Part shown: positions 9,574 through 17,508 of the stretch, piece after piece | Position numbering within the stretch: position 1 is the stretch's first letter | Layout: every line of letters starts with the position of its first letter | DNA from: Flavobacterium sp. HJJ | Lineage (GTDB): Bacteria; Bacteroidota; Bacteroidia; Flavobacteriales; Flavobacteriaceae | DNA: 64,000 nucleotides | Assembly: GCF_015351475.1 (NCBI RefSeq) | Contig: NZ_JADKPR010000006.1 | Span: forward strand, 160,495 to 224,494 | Direction of reading: 5' to 3' | Translations under genes and position numbers: made by a program | Notes under the pieces: model-generated | The model's input: only the letters and a program-made list of their open reading frames with translations | Database searches by the model: none | What the model was told of the DNA's origin: nothing

Positions 9574-9675
9574 ATGAGTTTTAATCTTAAAAAGCATGAA
9601 AATTTTGCAAGCTGGTTACTTGTAAGTGTATGGACAGCCATTCCTATAGTATTGGGGATGGCTTTCTTTTTTTAG
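9574..9675 (+). CDS. Possible 33-residue membrane microprotein, or chance frame over a terminator
   Basis: An ATG at 9574 opens a 33-codon frame ending TAG at 9675. The peptide has a charged start (MSFNLKKHEN) and a hydrophobic segment that could span a membrane (WLLVSVWTAIPIV), ending FFF. The same bases form a terminator-like hairpin at 9636-9673, whose T-run encodes the Phe residues. Either the peptide is real and ends in the terminator, or the frame is accidental. I cannot decide between them from sequence. Confidence 0.2.
   Translation: MSFNLKKHENFASWLLVSVWTAIPIVLGMAFFF
9636..9673 (+). terminator. Terminator-like hairpin downstream of susD
   Basis: AGCCATTCC pairs with GGGGATGGCT (one wobble) around a short loop, followed by TTCTTTTTTT. 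It lies 115 bases past the susD stop, so it may end or attenuate the susCD transcript before the M61 gene. Confidence 0.55.
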
Positions 9676-9700
9676 AATTTTAAAAAATATTTTGAATGGT

Positions 9701-9739
9701 ACTTACCTGCTTACTTTTTATTAGGGTCTGCAGGTAAGT
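9701..9739. repeat. Perfect 10-base inverted repeat upstream of the M61 gene
   Basis: ACTTACCTGC at 9701-9710 is matched by GCAGGTAAGT at 9730-9739, with a 19-base spacer. It sits 20 bases before the M61 ATG. It could be an operator, or a leader hairpin near the ribosome entry point. There is no T-run, so it is not a standard terminator. Confidence 0.45.
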
Positions 9740-9759
9740 TGTTTTAAAAAGAAAAAGTT

Positions 9760-11346
9760 ATGATGAAGAAATTAGAATTTAAATGTAGATTTTTTGCATG
9801 TCTGCTGGTATTTTTATTCTTAAGTGTGAGTAAAGCGGAGCCGGTTCCCCAAAAATCAAGCATAATGAATTATACCGTTTCGATGGAAGAGCCAGAGTCG
9901 CATTATCTGGATATTCGTTTGGAATGCGAAGGACTGACAGATAATCAAACCAGTTTTATGCTTCCGGTGTGGTCGCCGGGTTATTACATGATTTTGGACA
10001 CTCCGAGACATATCGTGGATTTTGATGTAATGGATAGCAGCGGGAATAAATTGTTTTGGCATAAAAAATCCAAAAACAACTGGGTGGTCGAAAACGGTAA
10101 GCATAGAAAGATTGTAATCACGTATCGTTTTTTTGCCAATCGAAAATCGGTTGCAGAATCGTATTTGGACAGTGAAAAAGCTTTCATTATGCCCAATAAT
10201 GTTTTTATGCACGTCGAGAATCAGATTAATACCCCTGTGCAGGTAACTTTTAATCCGTATAAAAAATGGAATAAAATTTCAACCGGACTGAAAAGGGTAA
10301 AAGAAGGAACAAATACTTTTTTTGCCAATAATTTTGATATATTGTATGACAGCCCGGTTTATATTGGAAATCAATTGACAGTAGATTTTAAGCACGAAGG
10401 AAAATCATATTCCTTAGGAATTGCGTCTCCGCAAGGATTAGACGAAGAAAAATTTACCTCGGATCTCAAAAAAATTATGACAGCCACAACGGCTGTTATG
10501 AAAAAAGTACCCTATGATTATTATAGTTTTATCATGATGGAAGCTGGCGGAGGAGGTCTGGAACATTGGAATTCCCAAGCCATATTTACCAATGGAACTT
10601 TTGATTTTAAATCCAAAGAGGAGTATACGGATTTTTTGAATTTTGTAACCCATGAATATTTTCATCTTTACAATGTAAAAGCAATCCGCCCGATAGAATT
10701 AGGACCATTTGATTATAACAAAGAAAATTACACGTCGATGTTATGGGTTTCTGAAGGTTTTACTGTTTATTATGAATACATTATCATGATGAGAGCCGGT
10801 CTGCTTGATAGTAAAGATGCCTATAAATATTTCACTGAATCCATAAAGAGGTATGAAAATATTGAGGGAAGCAGGCATATGTCTTTGTCCCGCTCCAGTT
10901 TTGATATTTGGCTGAACTTTTTCAACAACGAAAGCAATGCCAAGCAGACAACAATATCATATTACAACAAAGGACCGGTAATTGCGCTTTTATTAGATTT
11001 AGAAATCAGAAATAATACCCGAAACCAAAAATCTTTGGACGATGTAATGCGTTTTTTGTATAACGAATTTTATGAAAAAAAGGGAAGGGGTTTTACCGAA
11101 GCTGAGTTTTGGCAGGTTTCTGAACAGACTGCAGGAAAATCTCTGGACGAAATAAAAACCTATGTAAATACCGTAAAGGCTGTTGATTATCAGAAATATT
11201 TAAAGTATGCAGGACTTCAGATAGATTTAAGTCCGATGAAATCTGCCACTGAAAATGATACTTTGATTGAAAGAAGTTTTGAAATAAAAGAATTGTCAGA
11301 AACTTCGCCATTGCAGATGGAAATCAGAAAGTCTATTTTTAAATAA
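9760..11346 (+). CDS. M61 family (glycyl aminopeptidase-like) secreted metallopeptidase lacking the PDZ domain
   Basis: This is a zinc aminopeptidase-type enzyme, probably periplasmic or exported, of 528 residues. A signal peptide ends near residue 27 (SVSKAEP). The M61 N-terminal beta domain runs to about residue 170 (LPVWSPGYYM is characteristic). The catalytic domain holds HEYFH at 298-302, and an SEGFTVYYEY segment near 332 supplies the third zinc ligand. M61 enzymes usually end in a PDZ domain and reach about 600 residues. Here the chain stops soon after the helical region, with only a short tail, so the PDZ is missing. It follows susCD and precedes the convergent AraC gene. A role in trimming imported peptides fits. 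Substrate is inferred. Confidence 0.85.
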   Translation: MMKKLEFKCRFFACLLVFLFLSVSKAEPVPQKSSIMNYTVSMEEPESHYLDIRLECEGLTDNQTSFMLPVWSPGYYMILDTPRHIVDFDVMDSSGNKLFWHKKSKNNWVVENGKHRKIVITYRFFANRKSVAESYLDSEKAFIMPNNVFMHVENQINTPVQVTFNPYKKWNKISTGLKRVKEGTNTFFANNFDILYDSPVYIGNQLTVDFKHEGKSYSLGIASPQGLDEEKFTSDLKKIMTATTAVMKKVPYDYYSFIMMEAGGGGLEHWNSQAIFTNGTFDFKSKEEYTDFLNFVTHEYFHLYNVKAIRPIELGPFDYNKENYTSMLWVSEGFTVYYEYIIMMRAGLLDSKDAYKYFTESIKRYENIEGSRHMSLSRSSFDIWLNFFNNESNAKQTTISYYNKGPVIALLLDLEIRNNTRNQKSLDDVMRFLYNEFYEKKGRGFTEAEFWQVSEQTAGKSLDEIKTYVNTVKAVDYQKYLKYAGLQIDLSPMKSATENDTLIERSFEIKELSETSPLQMEIRKSIFK

Positions 11347-11420
11347 AGACAATAAGTAATAGGCTGACAGGACAGTTATATTCTGAAACTTGTGCTGCAG
11401 CTTATTGCATTTGTAAAAAA

Positions 11421-12263
11421 TTAAAACTGTCCGCGATACTGCGAAGGCGAAATCCCTTTTAATTCTTTGAATTTTCTGTTGAAATTAGCAATATCCTGAA
11501 ATCCGCAGAGTTCAGATATGGAAGCAATCGAAAGATCCTTTTTGTTATGGAGAAGTTTGCACGCATTTTCAATTCTGATTTCAATCAAAAACTGAAAAAA
11601 AGTTTTGTTAGTACGTTTTTTAAAATATCTGCAGAAAGCGTTTTTACTCATATTAGCTTTTTCTGCCACTTCTTCCAAAGTAATGTTCTGATGATAAAAC
11701 TCTATAGCATATTCAAAAACGGCACTCATTCGTCTTCCTTCATCATCAGTATATTTTTTTCTATAGATAAATGATGAAAGAGGCGCTTTTTCTGAGTTTA
11801 TGATAATGTTTATGATTTTTAGAAATGAGGCGATGCGCTGAATTTTATTCTGTTTTTTTAATTTTTCAAAATGATGGATGATTTTATTGTGGTTTGACAA
11901 AACTTTGATTCCGTACTCCGAGTTCTTAAAAAAATCATCAACACTGCTCATGTCATTAAGACTGAAAAAATCTTTGCCGAATGATGTTTTTGTAAAAAAC
12001 AAAGTGAACATTATTGATTCCGGACAGGTTTCTGCATCACTTTTAAAAACATGGGGCACGTTCTCGCCAATCACTAAAATATCATTTTCTTTATAATCGT
12101 TTATGGAATCTCCCACTATCAATGTGCCGCATCCTTTCACGATATAGCTTATCTGAATCTCTTCATGCTGGTGAAGATGATTGTAAAAAACGCGTTCAAT
12201 ATCCTCTTGATAAATAAGCGCTTCTCTTTCGGTTTTAGGTATTTTAAAAGGAAGGATTTTCAA
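11421..12263 (-). CDS. AraC-family transcriptional regulator with cupin sensor domain
   Basis: This is a likely regulator of the hydroxyproline or whole glycoprotein locus. The N-terminal cupin (about residues 20-90) contains LHQHEEIQISYIVKG and a GDSI-YKENDIL turn. The C-terminal 100 residues are a tandem helix-turn-helix with MSKNAFCRYFKKRTNKTF and SISELCGFQDIANFNRKFK, ending in the ISPSQYR signature. The frame stays open up to a GTG at 12365, but contains no ATG before the conserved start. The first 34 residues of the long version are merely hydrophobic. I choose the TTG at 12263, where the family-like LKILPFKIPKTE begins; the GTG remains possible. It is convergent with M61 and divergent from the hydroxyproline genes. 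Confidence 0.8.
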   Translation of the reverse strand: MKILPFKIPKTEREALIYQEDIERVFYNHLHQHEEIQISYIVKGCGTLIVGDSINDYKENDILVIGENVPHVFKSDAETCPESIMFTLFFTKTSFGKDFFSLNDMSSVDDFFKNSEYGIKVLSNHNKIIHHFEKLKKQNKIQRIASFLKIINIIINSEKAPLSSFIYRKKYTDDEGRRMSAVFEYAIEFYHQNITLEEVAEKANMSKNAFCRYFKKRTNKTFFQFLIEIRIENACKLLHNKKDLSIASISELCGFQDIANFNRKFKELKGISPSQYRGQF

Positions 12264-12494
12264 TGGTTTGTTTTTTAAGTATGTAAATATTATCAAAAAA
12301 ATGATATTGTGCAATAGATGGGGTAATATAGTCTTGATATAAGCTAATAATAACAAAGAGGCCACCCTGCATAAGTTTTATTTTTGATAAAAAAATAGGT
12401 TATGGAATAATACGCATAACTGCAGTTTAGTATTAGGTACTAATAATGATATGCGGATTACATATAACAGATTAAAAACAATAAATTGCTATAT
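12264..12494. promoter_or_regulatory. Divergent control region between the AraC gene and the hydroxyproline operon
   Basis: These 231 bases separate the regulator from the catabolic genes. On the plus strand TATTTTTG at 12379-12386 matches the -7 consensus TAnnTTTG. Downstream, a perfect palindrome TATTAG-GTA-CTAATA occupies 12431-12445. CGCATA at 12413-12418 is mirrored by TATGCG at 12450-12455. Such symmetry near a divergent regulator suggests operators, but binding is not shown. Confidence 0.4.
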
Positions 12495-13409
12495 ATGAAA
12501 ATAAAATGGGAAGGCGTAATGCCGGCTGTAACTACCAAGTTTACAGAAGAAGGTCAATTAGATCTTGTAATGTTCGAAAAAAATATTAAAGCTCAAATCG
12601 AAGCTGGTGTCAATGGAATTATACTGGGAGGAACTCTTGGAGAGGCCAGTACATTGACTAAGGCAGAAAAAGAAGTTCTAATTAATGAAACTTTAAAATT
12701 AGCAGAAGGGAAAATTCCGGTTATCTTGAACATAGCCGAGCAGTCTACCAGTGAGGCTGTTGCTTTGGCAAAAAGGGCAGAGGAATTAGGCGTAAATGGT
12801 TTGATGCTGCTGCCTCCGATGAGGTATAAAGCTACCGATTATGAAACCGTTGTCTATTTTAAGGAAATAGCAAAAAGTACTTCATTACCCATTATGATTT
12901 ATAACAATCCTGTCGATTATAAAATCGAAGTGACATTAGACATGTTTGAAGAACTTTTAAAACTGGATAATATTCAGGCGGTAAAAGAATCAACAAGGGA
13001 TATCAGCAATGTAATTCGAATCAGAAATCGTTTTGGTAATCGATTAAAAGTGCTTTGCGGTGTTGATACTTTGGCACTTGAAAGTTTGGTAACAGGTGCT
13101 GACGGATGGGTTGCAGGTTTAGTAGTGGCCTATCCGGAAGAAACCGTAGCGATTTATAAACTCGTAAAAGCAGGAAGAATAGAGGAAGCTGTAGAAATTT
13201 ATAAATGGTTTATGCCACTGCTGGAATTGGATATTTCTCCGCAGCTGGTGCAGAATATCAAATTGGCAGAAGTAGCGACAGGACTTGGAACAGAAAATGT
13301 AAGAGCTCCAAGACTTCCGCTGCAGGGAATCGAAAGAGAACGTGTTCTGGCAATCATTGATGCTGCAATGAAAAACAGACCGATTCTGCCTGCTTACCAA
13401 GAAATTTAA
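12495..13409 (+). CDS. DapA/DHDPS-family 1-pyrroline-4-hydroxy-2-carboxylate deaminase (predicted)
   Basis: This class I aldolase-fold enzyme is predicted to convert 1-pyrroline-4-hydroxy-2-carboxylate to 2-oxoglutarate semialdehyde plus ammonia, step three of trans-4-hydroxyproline breakdown. The chain is 304 residues from the ATG at 12495; the longer frame begins at an unlikely TTG at 12486. The GGTLGEASTLT loop lies near residue 48, Tyr136 is in MIYNNP and the Schiff-base Lys164 is in AVKES. The fold alone could also mean dihydrodipicolinate synthase or N-acetylneuraminate lyase. The next three genes are exactly the other pathway enzymes, which makes the deaminase call strong. It is 20 bases before the dehydrogenase gene. 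Confidence 0.85.
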   Translation: MKIKWEGVMPAVTTKFTEEGQLDLVMFEKNIKAQIEAGVNGIILGGTLGEASTLTKAEKEVLINETLKLAEGKIPVILNIAEQSTSEAVALAKRAEELGVNGLMLLPPMRYKATDYETVVYFKEIAKSTSLPIMIYNNPVDYKIEVTLDMFEELLKLDNIQAVKESTRDISNVIRIRNRFGNRLKVLCGVDTLALESLVTGADGWVAGLVVAYPEETVAIYKLVKAGRIEEAVEIYKWFMPLLELDISPQLVQNIKLAEVATGLGTENVRAPRLPLQGIERERVLAIIDAAMKNRPILPAYQEI

Positions 13410-13429
13410 TTTAAGCTTAAAAAGAAGTC

Positions 13430-14998
13430 ATGATAACAGGGAAAAATTATATTGGAGATACGCTTTCCGCAAAAGGGGAAACGACATATAGAACAATAAA
13501 TCCAGAATTAAATCTGGAGAATGAAACTGTTTTTTATGAAGCCACAGAAGACGAAATTTCTCAGGCAGCTGCATTGGCAGAAACTGCTTTTAAAACATAC
13601 GGAACTATTGAAGATATAAAAAAAGCTGCTTTTTTAGAAGCCATTGCCGAAGAAATAGAAGCTTTGGGAGAAGATTTATTAGTGACGTATGTTCAGGAAT
13701 CGGGTCTTCCTGCCGGAAGGGCCAATGGTGAACGTGCCAGAACAACCGGACAATTGAGAGCATTTGCAGCTATGCTGAGAGAAGGTTCATGGGTGGAAGC
13801 AATTATCAATAAAACAGAAGGTAAACCAGACATTAGGAGAATACAGATTCCAATTGGTCCTGTTGTAGTTTTTGGAGCCAGTAATTTCCCGCTTGCTTTT
13901 TCCACCGCTGGTGGCGATACGGCAAGTGCTTTGGCAGCAGGCTGTCCTGTTATTGTAAAATCACATCCGCTTCATGCCGGAACGGGAGAATTAGTTGCTT
14001 CAGCCATTATTAAAGCAGCTAAAAGAACAGGAATGCCAAACGGAGTTTTTTCCAATATCAACAGCAGCGGTATAGCTGTTGGAAAAGCGCTGGTAGAGCA
14101 TCCGTCAATTAAAGCAGTTGGTTTTACAGGAAGTATCAACGGAGGTACAGCACTTTGTAAAATTGCAGCCAACAGATCCGTTCCGATTCCGGTTTATGCA
14201 GAGATGGGAAGTATTAATCCGGTATTGGTTCTGCCTTCGGCTTTAAAAACAGACTGCGAAAAATGGGCCAAAAATTATGCTGCATCAATTACGGCTGGAA
14301 CAGGCCAATTTTGTACAAATCCAGGACTTATTTTAGGGATAAACAGCAAGGAATTGGAGGATTTTATTACTATTTTAGCTTTAGAGACAGATAAATTAGA
14401 GCCATCCTGCATGTTACATCCTAATATTAAAAGACAATACGAAAACCTAAAATCAGAAGTTCTTGAACAAGAAGGATATAAACAGCAGACCAATTTGAAT
14501 AAAGAGATAAAACCAAATTATGCATTGCAAAATGTAATATCGGTTGACGGCAGTACTTTTTTAAAAAATAAAACATTCCATAAGGAAGTTTTCGGGCCTT
14601 TTTCGGTTGTTGTCAAATGTGATGATGTGGATCAGCTGAATGAAATTATTCATGATTTGGAAGGACAGCTGACAGGAACGATAATAAATTCTGATTTAAA
14701 AGAATTGGATGAGTTCAGGGAAGTAATCGAAAACCTCAAAAATAAAGTAGGAAGGTTAGTTTTTAATAATGTTCCTACGGGAGTTGAGGTTTGTTCCGGA
14801 ATGACACACGGCGGACCATTTCCTGCGAGTTCAGACAGTAAATTTACCTCGGTAGGATTAACTGCGGTAAAAAGATGGGTTCGCCCGGTAACTTATCAGG
14901 ATTGGCCGGATGCATTGCTGCCAACAGCTCTGCAGGATGAAAATCTGCTGAATATCACTAGAACCATAAATGATATACTAACAAAGAATCCAATATAA
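13430..14998 (+). CDS. 2-oxoglutarate-semialdehyde (2,5-dioxovalerate) dehydrogenase
   Basis: This is an NAD(P)-dependent aldehyde dehydrogenase of 522 residues that would oxidise 2-oxoglutarate semialdehyde to 2-oxoglutarate, feeding the citric acid cycle. The catalytic Cys295 lies in GTGQFCTNPG and the general base Glu258 in YAEMGSINP. The cofactor region carries FGASNFPLAFS and VIVKSHPLHAGTGE, which are the distinguishing sequences of the 2,5-dioxovalerate dehydrogenase subfamily. It follows the deaminase gene by 20 bases and ends three bases before the epimerase ATG, so translation is likely coupled. This is the last enzyme of hydroxyproline degradation. Confidence 0.92.
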   Translation: MITGKNYIGDTLSAKGETTYRTINPELNLENETVFYEATEDEISQAAALAETAFKTYGTIEDIKKAAFLEAIAEEIEALGEDLLVTYVQESGLPAGRANGERARTTGQLRAFAAMLREGSWVEAIINKTEGKPDIRRIQIPIGPVVVFGASNFPLAFSTAGGDTASALAAGCPVIVKSHPLHAGTGELVASAIIKAAKRTGMPNGVFSNINSSGIAVGKALVEHPSIKAVGFTGSINGGTALCKIAANRSVPIPVYAEMGSINPVLVLPSALKTDCEKWAKNYAASITAGTGQFCTNPGLILGINSKELEDFITILALETDKLEPSCMLHPNIKRQYENLKSEVLEQEGYKQQTNLNKEIKPNYALQNVISVDGSTFLKNKTFHKEVFGPFSVVVKCDDVDQLNEIIHDLEGQLTGTIINSDLKELDEFREVIENLKNKVGRLVFNNVPTGVEVCSGMTHGGPFPASSDSKFTSVGLTAVKRWVRPVTYQDWPDALLPTALQDENLLNITRTINDILTKNPI

Positions 14999-15001
14999 TT
15001 T

Positions 15002-16012
15002 ATGCCAAGAAAAACATTTTTTTGTGTAGATGCGCATACTTGCGGTAATCCAGTAAGAGTAGTTGCCGGCGGAGGCCCAAATCTTGTTGGAAACAACATG
15101 AGTGAAAAGCGGCAGCATTTTTTAAAAGAATACGATTGGATCCGTAAAGGATTAATGTTTGAACCGAGAGGTCACGACATGATGAGCGGCAGTATCTTGT
15201 ATCCGCCGAGTAATTCGGAGAATGATATTGGAATTTTATTCATCGAGACTTCAGGATGTCTGCCTATGTGCGGTCACGGAACCATTGGAACTATAACCAT
15301 TGCCGTCGAAGAAGGATTGATTACACCCAAAATCCCTGGGAAAATAAAAATGGAAGCTCCTGCCGGTCTGGTTCAGATTGAATACCAGCAGACAGGAAAA
15401 AAGGTGGATTGGGTTCGTTTGACAAATGTAAAATCATATCTGGCAGCCGAAGGTCTTACTGTTGATTGTCCTGAATTGGGAGAGATTGTTTTTGATGTGG
15501 CTTATGGCGGAAATTATTATGCTATTGTGGATCCGCAAAAGAATTTTTCAGGTATTCAGGATTTTACGGCTGGAAAAATTGTGCAGTACAGTCAGGAAGT
15601 GAGAAAACGGATTAATGAAAAATATCCAAATCTTTTTATTCATCCTGAAAATGACACTATTCGTGATGTAAGTCATATGCTGTGGACAGGAGAACCGATA
15701 GATCCTGCGTCATCCGGCAGAAATGCTGTTTTTTACGGAGATAAAGCCATAGACCGTTCTCCCTGCGGTACTGGAACTTCGGCTAGAATAGCACAGCTTC
15801 ATGCCAAAGGAAAATTAAAAAAGGGAGAAGATTATGTTCATGAAAGTTTTATCGGAAGCAAATTCATCGGAAGGGTTGAAGAAGAAACATCCATAGGAGA
15901 TATTAGTGCTATTGTACCAAGCATTCAGGGCTGGGCAAAAGTATATGGTTACAATACGATTATTATCGATGAAGATGATGATCCGTATGCTTTTGGTTTT
16001 CAGGTGATTTAA
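15002..16012 (+). CDS. 4-hydroxyproline 2-epimerase (proline racemase family)
   Basis: This cytoplasmic enzyme is predicted to interconvert trans-4-hydroxy-L-proline and cis-4-hydroxy-D-proline, the first catabolic step. The length of 336 residues is normal for the family. Both catalytic cysteines are present: Cys90 in PMCGHGT and Cys255 in DRSPCGTGTSA. In trans-3-hydroxy-L-proline dehydratases the second Cys is replaced by Thr, so this is a true racemase/epimerase. Proline racemase is the alternative. The flanking D-amino-acid oxidase, deaminase and semialdehyde dehydrogenase genes argue for hydroxyproline. It is tightly linked to the dehydrogenase gene (three-base gap). Confidence 0.9.
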   Translation: MPRKTFFCVDAHTCGNPVRVVAGGGPNLVGNNMSEKRQHFLKEYDWIRKGLMFEPRGHDMMSGSILYPPSNSENDIGILFIETSGCLPMCGHGTIGTITIAVEEGLITPKIPGKIKMEAPAGLVQIEYQQTGKKVDWVRLTNVKSYLAAEGLTVDCPELGEIVFDVAYGGNYYAIVDPQKNFSGIQDFTAGKIVQYSQEVRKRINEKYPNLFIHPENDTIRDVSHMLWTGEPIDPASSGRNAVFYGDKAIDRSPCGTGTSARIAQLHAKGKLKKGEDYVHESFIGSKFIGRVEEETSIGDISAIVPSIQGWAKVYGYNTIIIDEDDDPYAFGFQVI

Positions 16013-16084
16013 GTAAATAGTAATGAAAAATAATTGGTTTACGGATAAGTATCACTGCCAATGTTTTTTTAATTTATGTGAATA

Positions 16085-17320
16085 ATGAAAAAAGTAAGTA
16101 TAATAGGCGGAGGAATAATAGGCTTGTGTTCAGCTTATTATTTAGCCAAAGAAGGCTATGAAGTAGCTGTTTTTGATAAATCAGATATGACAGACGGCTG
16201 TTCTTACGGGAATGCAGGAATGATTGTGCCGTCCCATATAATTCCGCTTGCACAGCCAGGCATGATTGCCCAAGGGATAAAATGGATGTTTGATAGTCAC
16301 AGTCCTTTCTATGTGAAACCCAGATTAAATCTGGATTTGATGAAATGGGGATTACAGTTTTATAAGCATGCCAATTTACAGCATGTGGAGAAAGCAATGC
16401 CGGCACTTTGTGATCTATCGCTTTTGAGCAAAGAATTGTATCAGGATTTTGCCAAAGAGAACCATTCTTTTTTCTATGAGGAAAAAGGACTTTTAATGCT
16501 TTATAAAACTGATAAAACTGCTGAAGACATGCATCACGAAGGAAAATTGGCTGAAGCATTAGGGCTGGAAGTTGATTTTCTTTCGAAAGAGGAAGTTTCA
16601 AAATTAGAAAATGGAACAGTAACAAGTGTTATCGGCGGTGTTCATTATAAAAGTGATGCACATATTTATCCGCAAAAATTCATGCAGTTTATAAAAGAAG
16701 AATTATACAGGCTGAATGTAAAGATTCATCTTCAGACAACCGTGAATGATTTTGTTTTAAAGAATGACACAATTGCTGAAATTGTAACAGACAAAGGCAT
16801 ATTTACAGCAGATGAGGTTATTTTGGCATCAGGCTCATGGAGTCCTGAAATTGCTAAAAAACTGAATGTTAATATTTCAATTCTGCCGGGAAAAGGATAT
16901 AGTTTTACTCTAAAAGATCAAAGTCACAAACCTTCAATTCCATCTATTTTATGTGAAGGAAAAGTTGCCGTAACACCTATGAATAATGATATTCGGTTTG
17001 GAGGAACAATGGAAATTACCCATACTAATGATATCAAAATTAACCAGAACAGAGTACAGGGAATCGTAAATTCAATCAATGATTTTTATCCTGATTTAAA
17101 AATTGAAATGCCCAAGGCGGAAGAAACTTGGTTTGGATTCAGGCCCTGCACGCCTTCAGGGATGCCGATAATTGCCAGGGACAAAAAACTTAAAAATCTG
17201 ACATTGGTAACAGGGCATGCTATGATGGGGCTAAGTCTGGCTCCAGGAACCGGAAAAATAGTCACGGAAATTATTTCTGGAAAACGAACGTCTGTTGGCA
17301 CTGAAATGTTTCAACTATAA
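16085..17320 (+). CDS. FAD-dependent D-hydroxyproline dehydrogenase/oxidase (DAO/DadA family)
   Basis: This flavoprotein of 411 residues is predicted to oxidise cis-4-hydroxy-D-proline to 1-pyrroline-4-hydroxy-2-carboxylate, the second pathway step. The FAD-binding dinucleotide fold starts at once with SIIGGGIIGLCSAYYLAKEG. DadA-like features include GCSYGNAGMIVPSH near residue 40 and a C-terminal FGFRPCTPSGMPI and VTGHAMMGLSLAPGTGK, where the isoalloxazine ring is held. Whether it passes electrons to oxygen or to the respiratory chain cannot be read here. It is 72 bases after the epimerase gene and followed by a terminator, so it ends the first operon. Confidence 0.88.
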   Translation: MKKVSIIGGGIIGLCSAYYLAKEGYEVAVFDKSDMTDGCSYGNAGMIVPSHIIPLAQPGMIAQGIKWMFDSHSPFYVKPRLNLDLMKWGLQFYKHANLQHVEKAMPALCDLSLLSKELYQDFAKENHSFFYEEKGLLMLYKTDKTAEDMHHEGKLAEALGLEVDFLSKEEVSKLENGTVTSVIGGVHYKSDAHIYPQKFMQFIKEELYRLNVKIHLQTTVNDFVLKNDTIAEIVTDKGIFTADEVILASGSWSPEIAKKLNVNISILPGKGYSFTLKDQSHKPSIPSILCEGKVAVTPMNNDIRFGGTMEITHTNDIKINQNRVQGIVNSINDFYPDLKIEMPKAEETWFGFRPCTPSGMPIIARDKKLKNLTLVTGHAMMGLSLAPGTGKIVTEIISGKRTSVGTEMFQL

Positions 17321-17326
17321 AAATTC

Positions 17327-17364
17327 AGCTTCATTTTTGATTTAAAAGTGAAGCTAATTTTTTT
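17327..17364 (+). terminator. Terminator after the hydroxyproline enzyme genes
   Basis: AGCTTCA at 17327-17333 pairs with TGAAGCT at 17349-17355, with further TTTT/AAAA pairing next to a one-base bulge, and is followed by AATTTTTTT. It lies just after the oxidase stop. Confidence 0.65.
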
Positions 17365-17508
17365 GTAACTAATCACAGAGCAGTTACATTTTTTTAAAAT
17401 AATGCTATGCAGTTTTAAATTATTTTATTCAAACTAAATTCTAAATGCTGACCATATTTGGAATCTGAAATAGATTTTTAAAGTTTAACTAAACAAACCA
17501 ACTACATA

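Noticed and set aside
12486..12494. Upstream TTG start for the DapA-family gene
   Set aside because: It adds only three residues and an ATG follows at 12495, where the homology begins.
12495..13409. Lysine-biosynthetic dihydrodipicolinate synthase
   Set aside because: The catalytic Lys and Tyr are shared by the whole superfamily, and every neighbour belongs to hydroxyproline breakdown.
15002..16012. trans-3-hydroxy-L-proline dehydratase
   Set aside because: That enzyme has Thr in place of the second catalytic Cys; here Cys255 is present in CGTGTSA.
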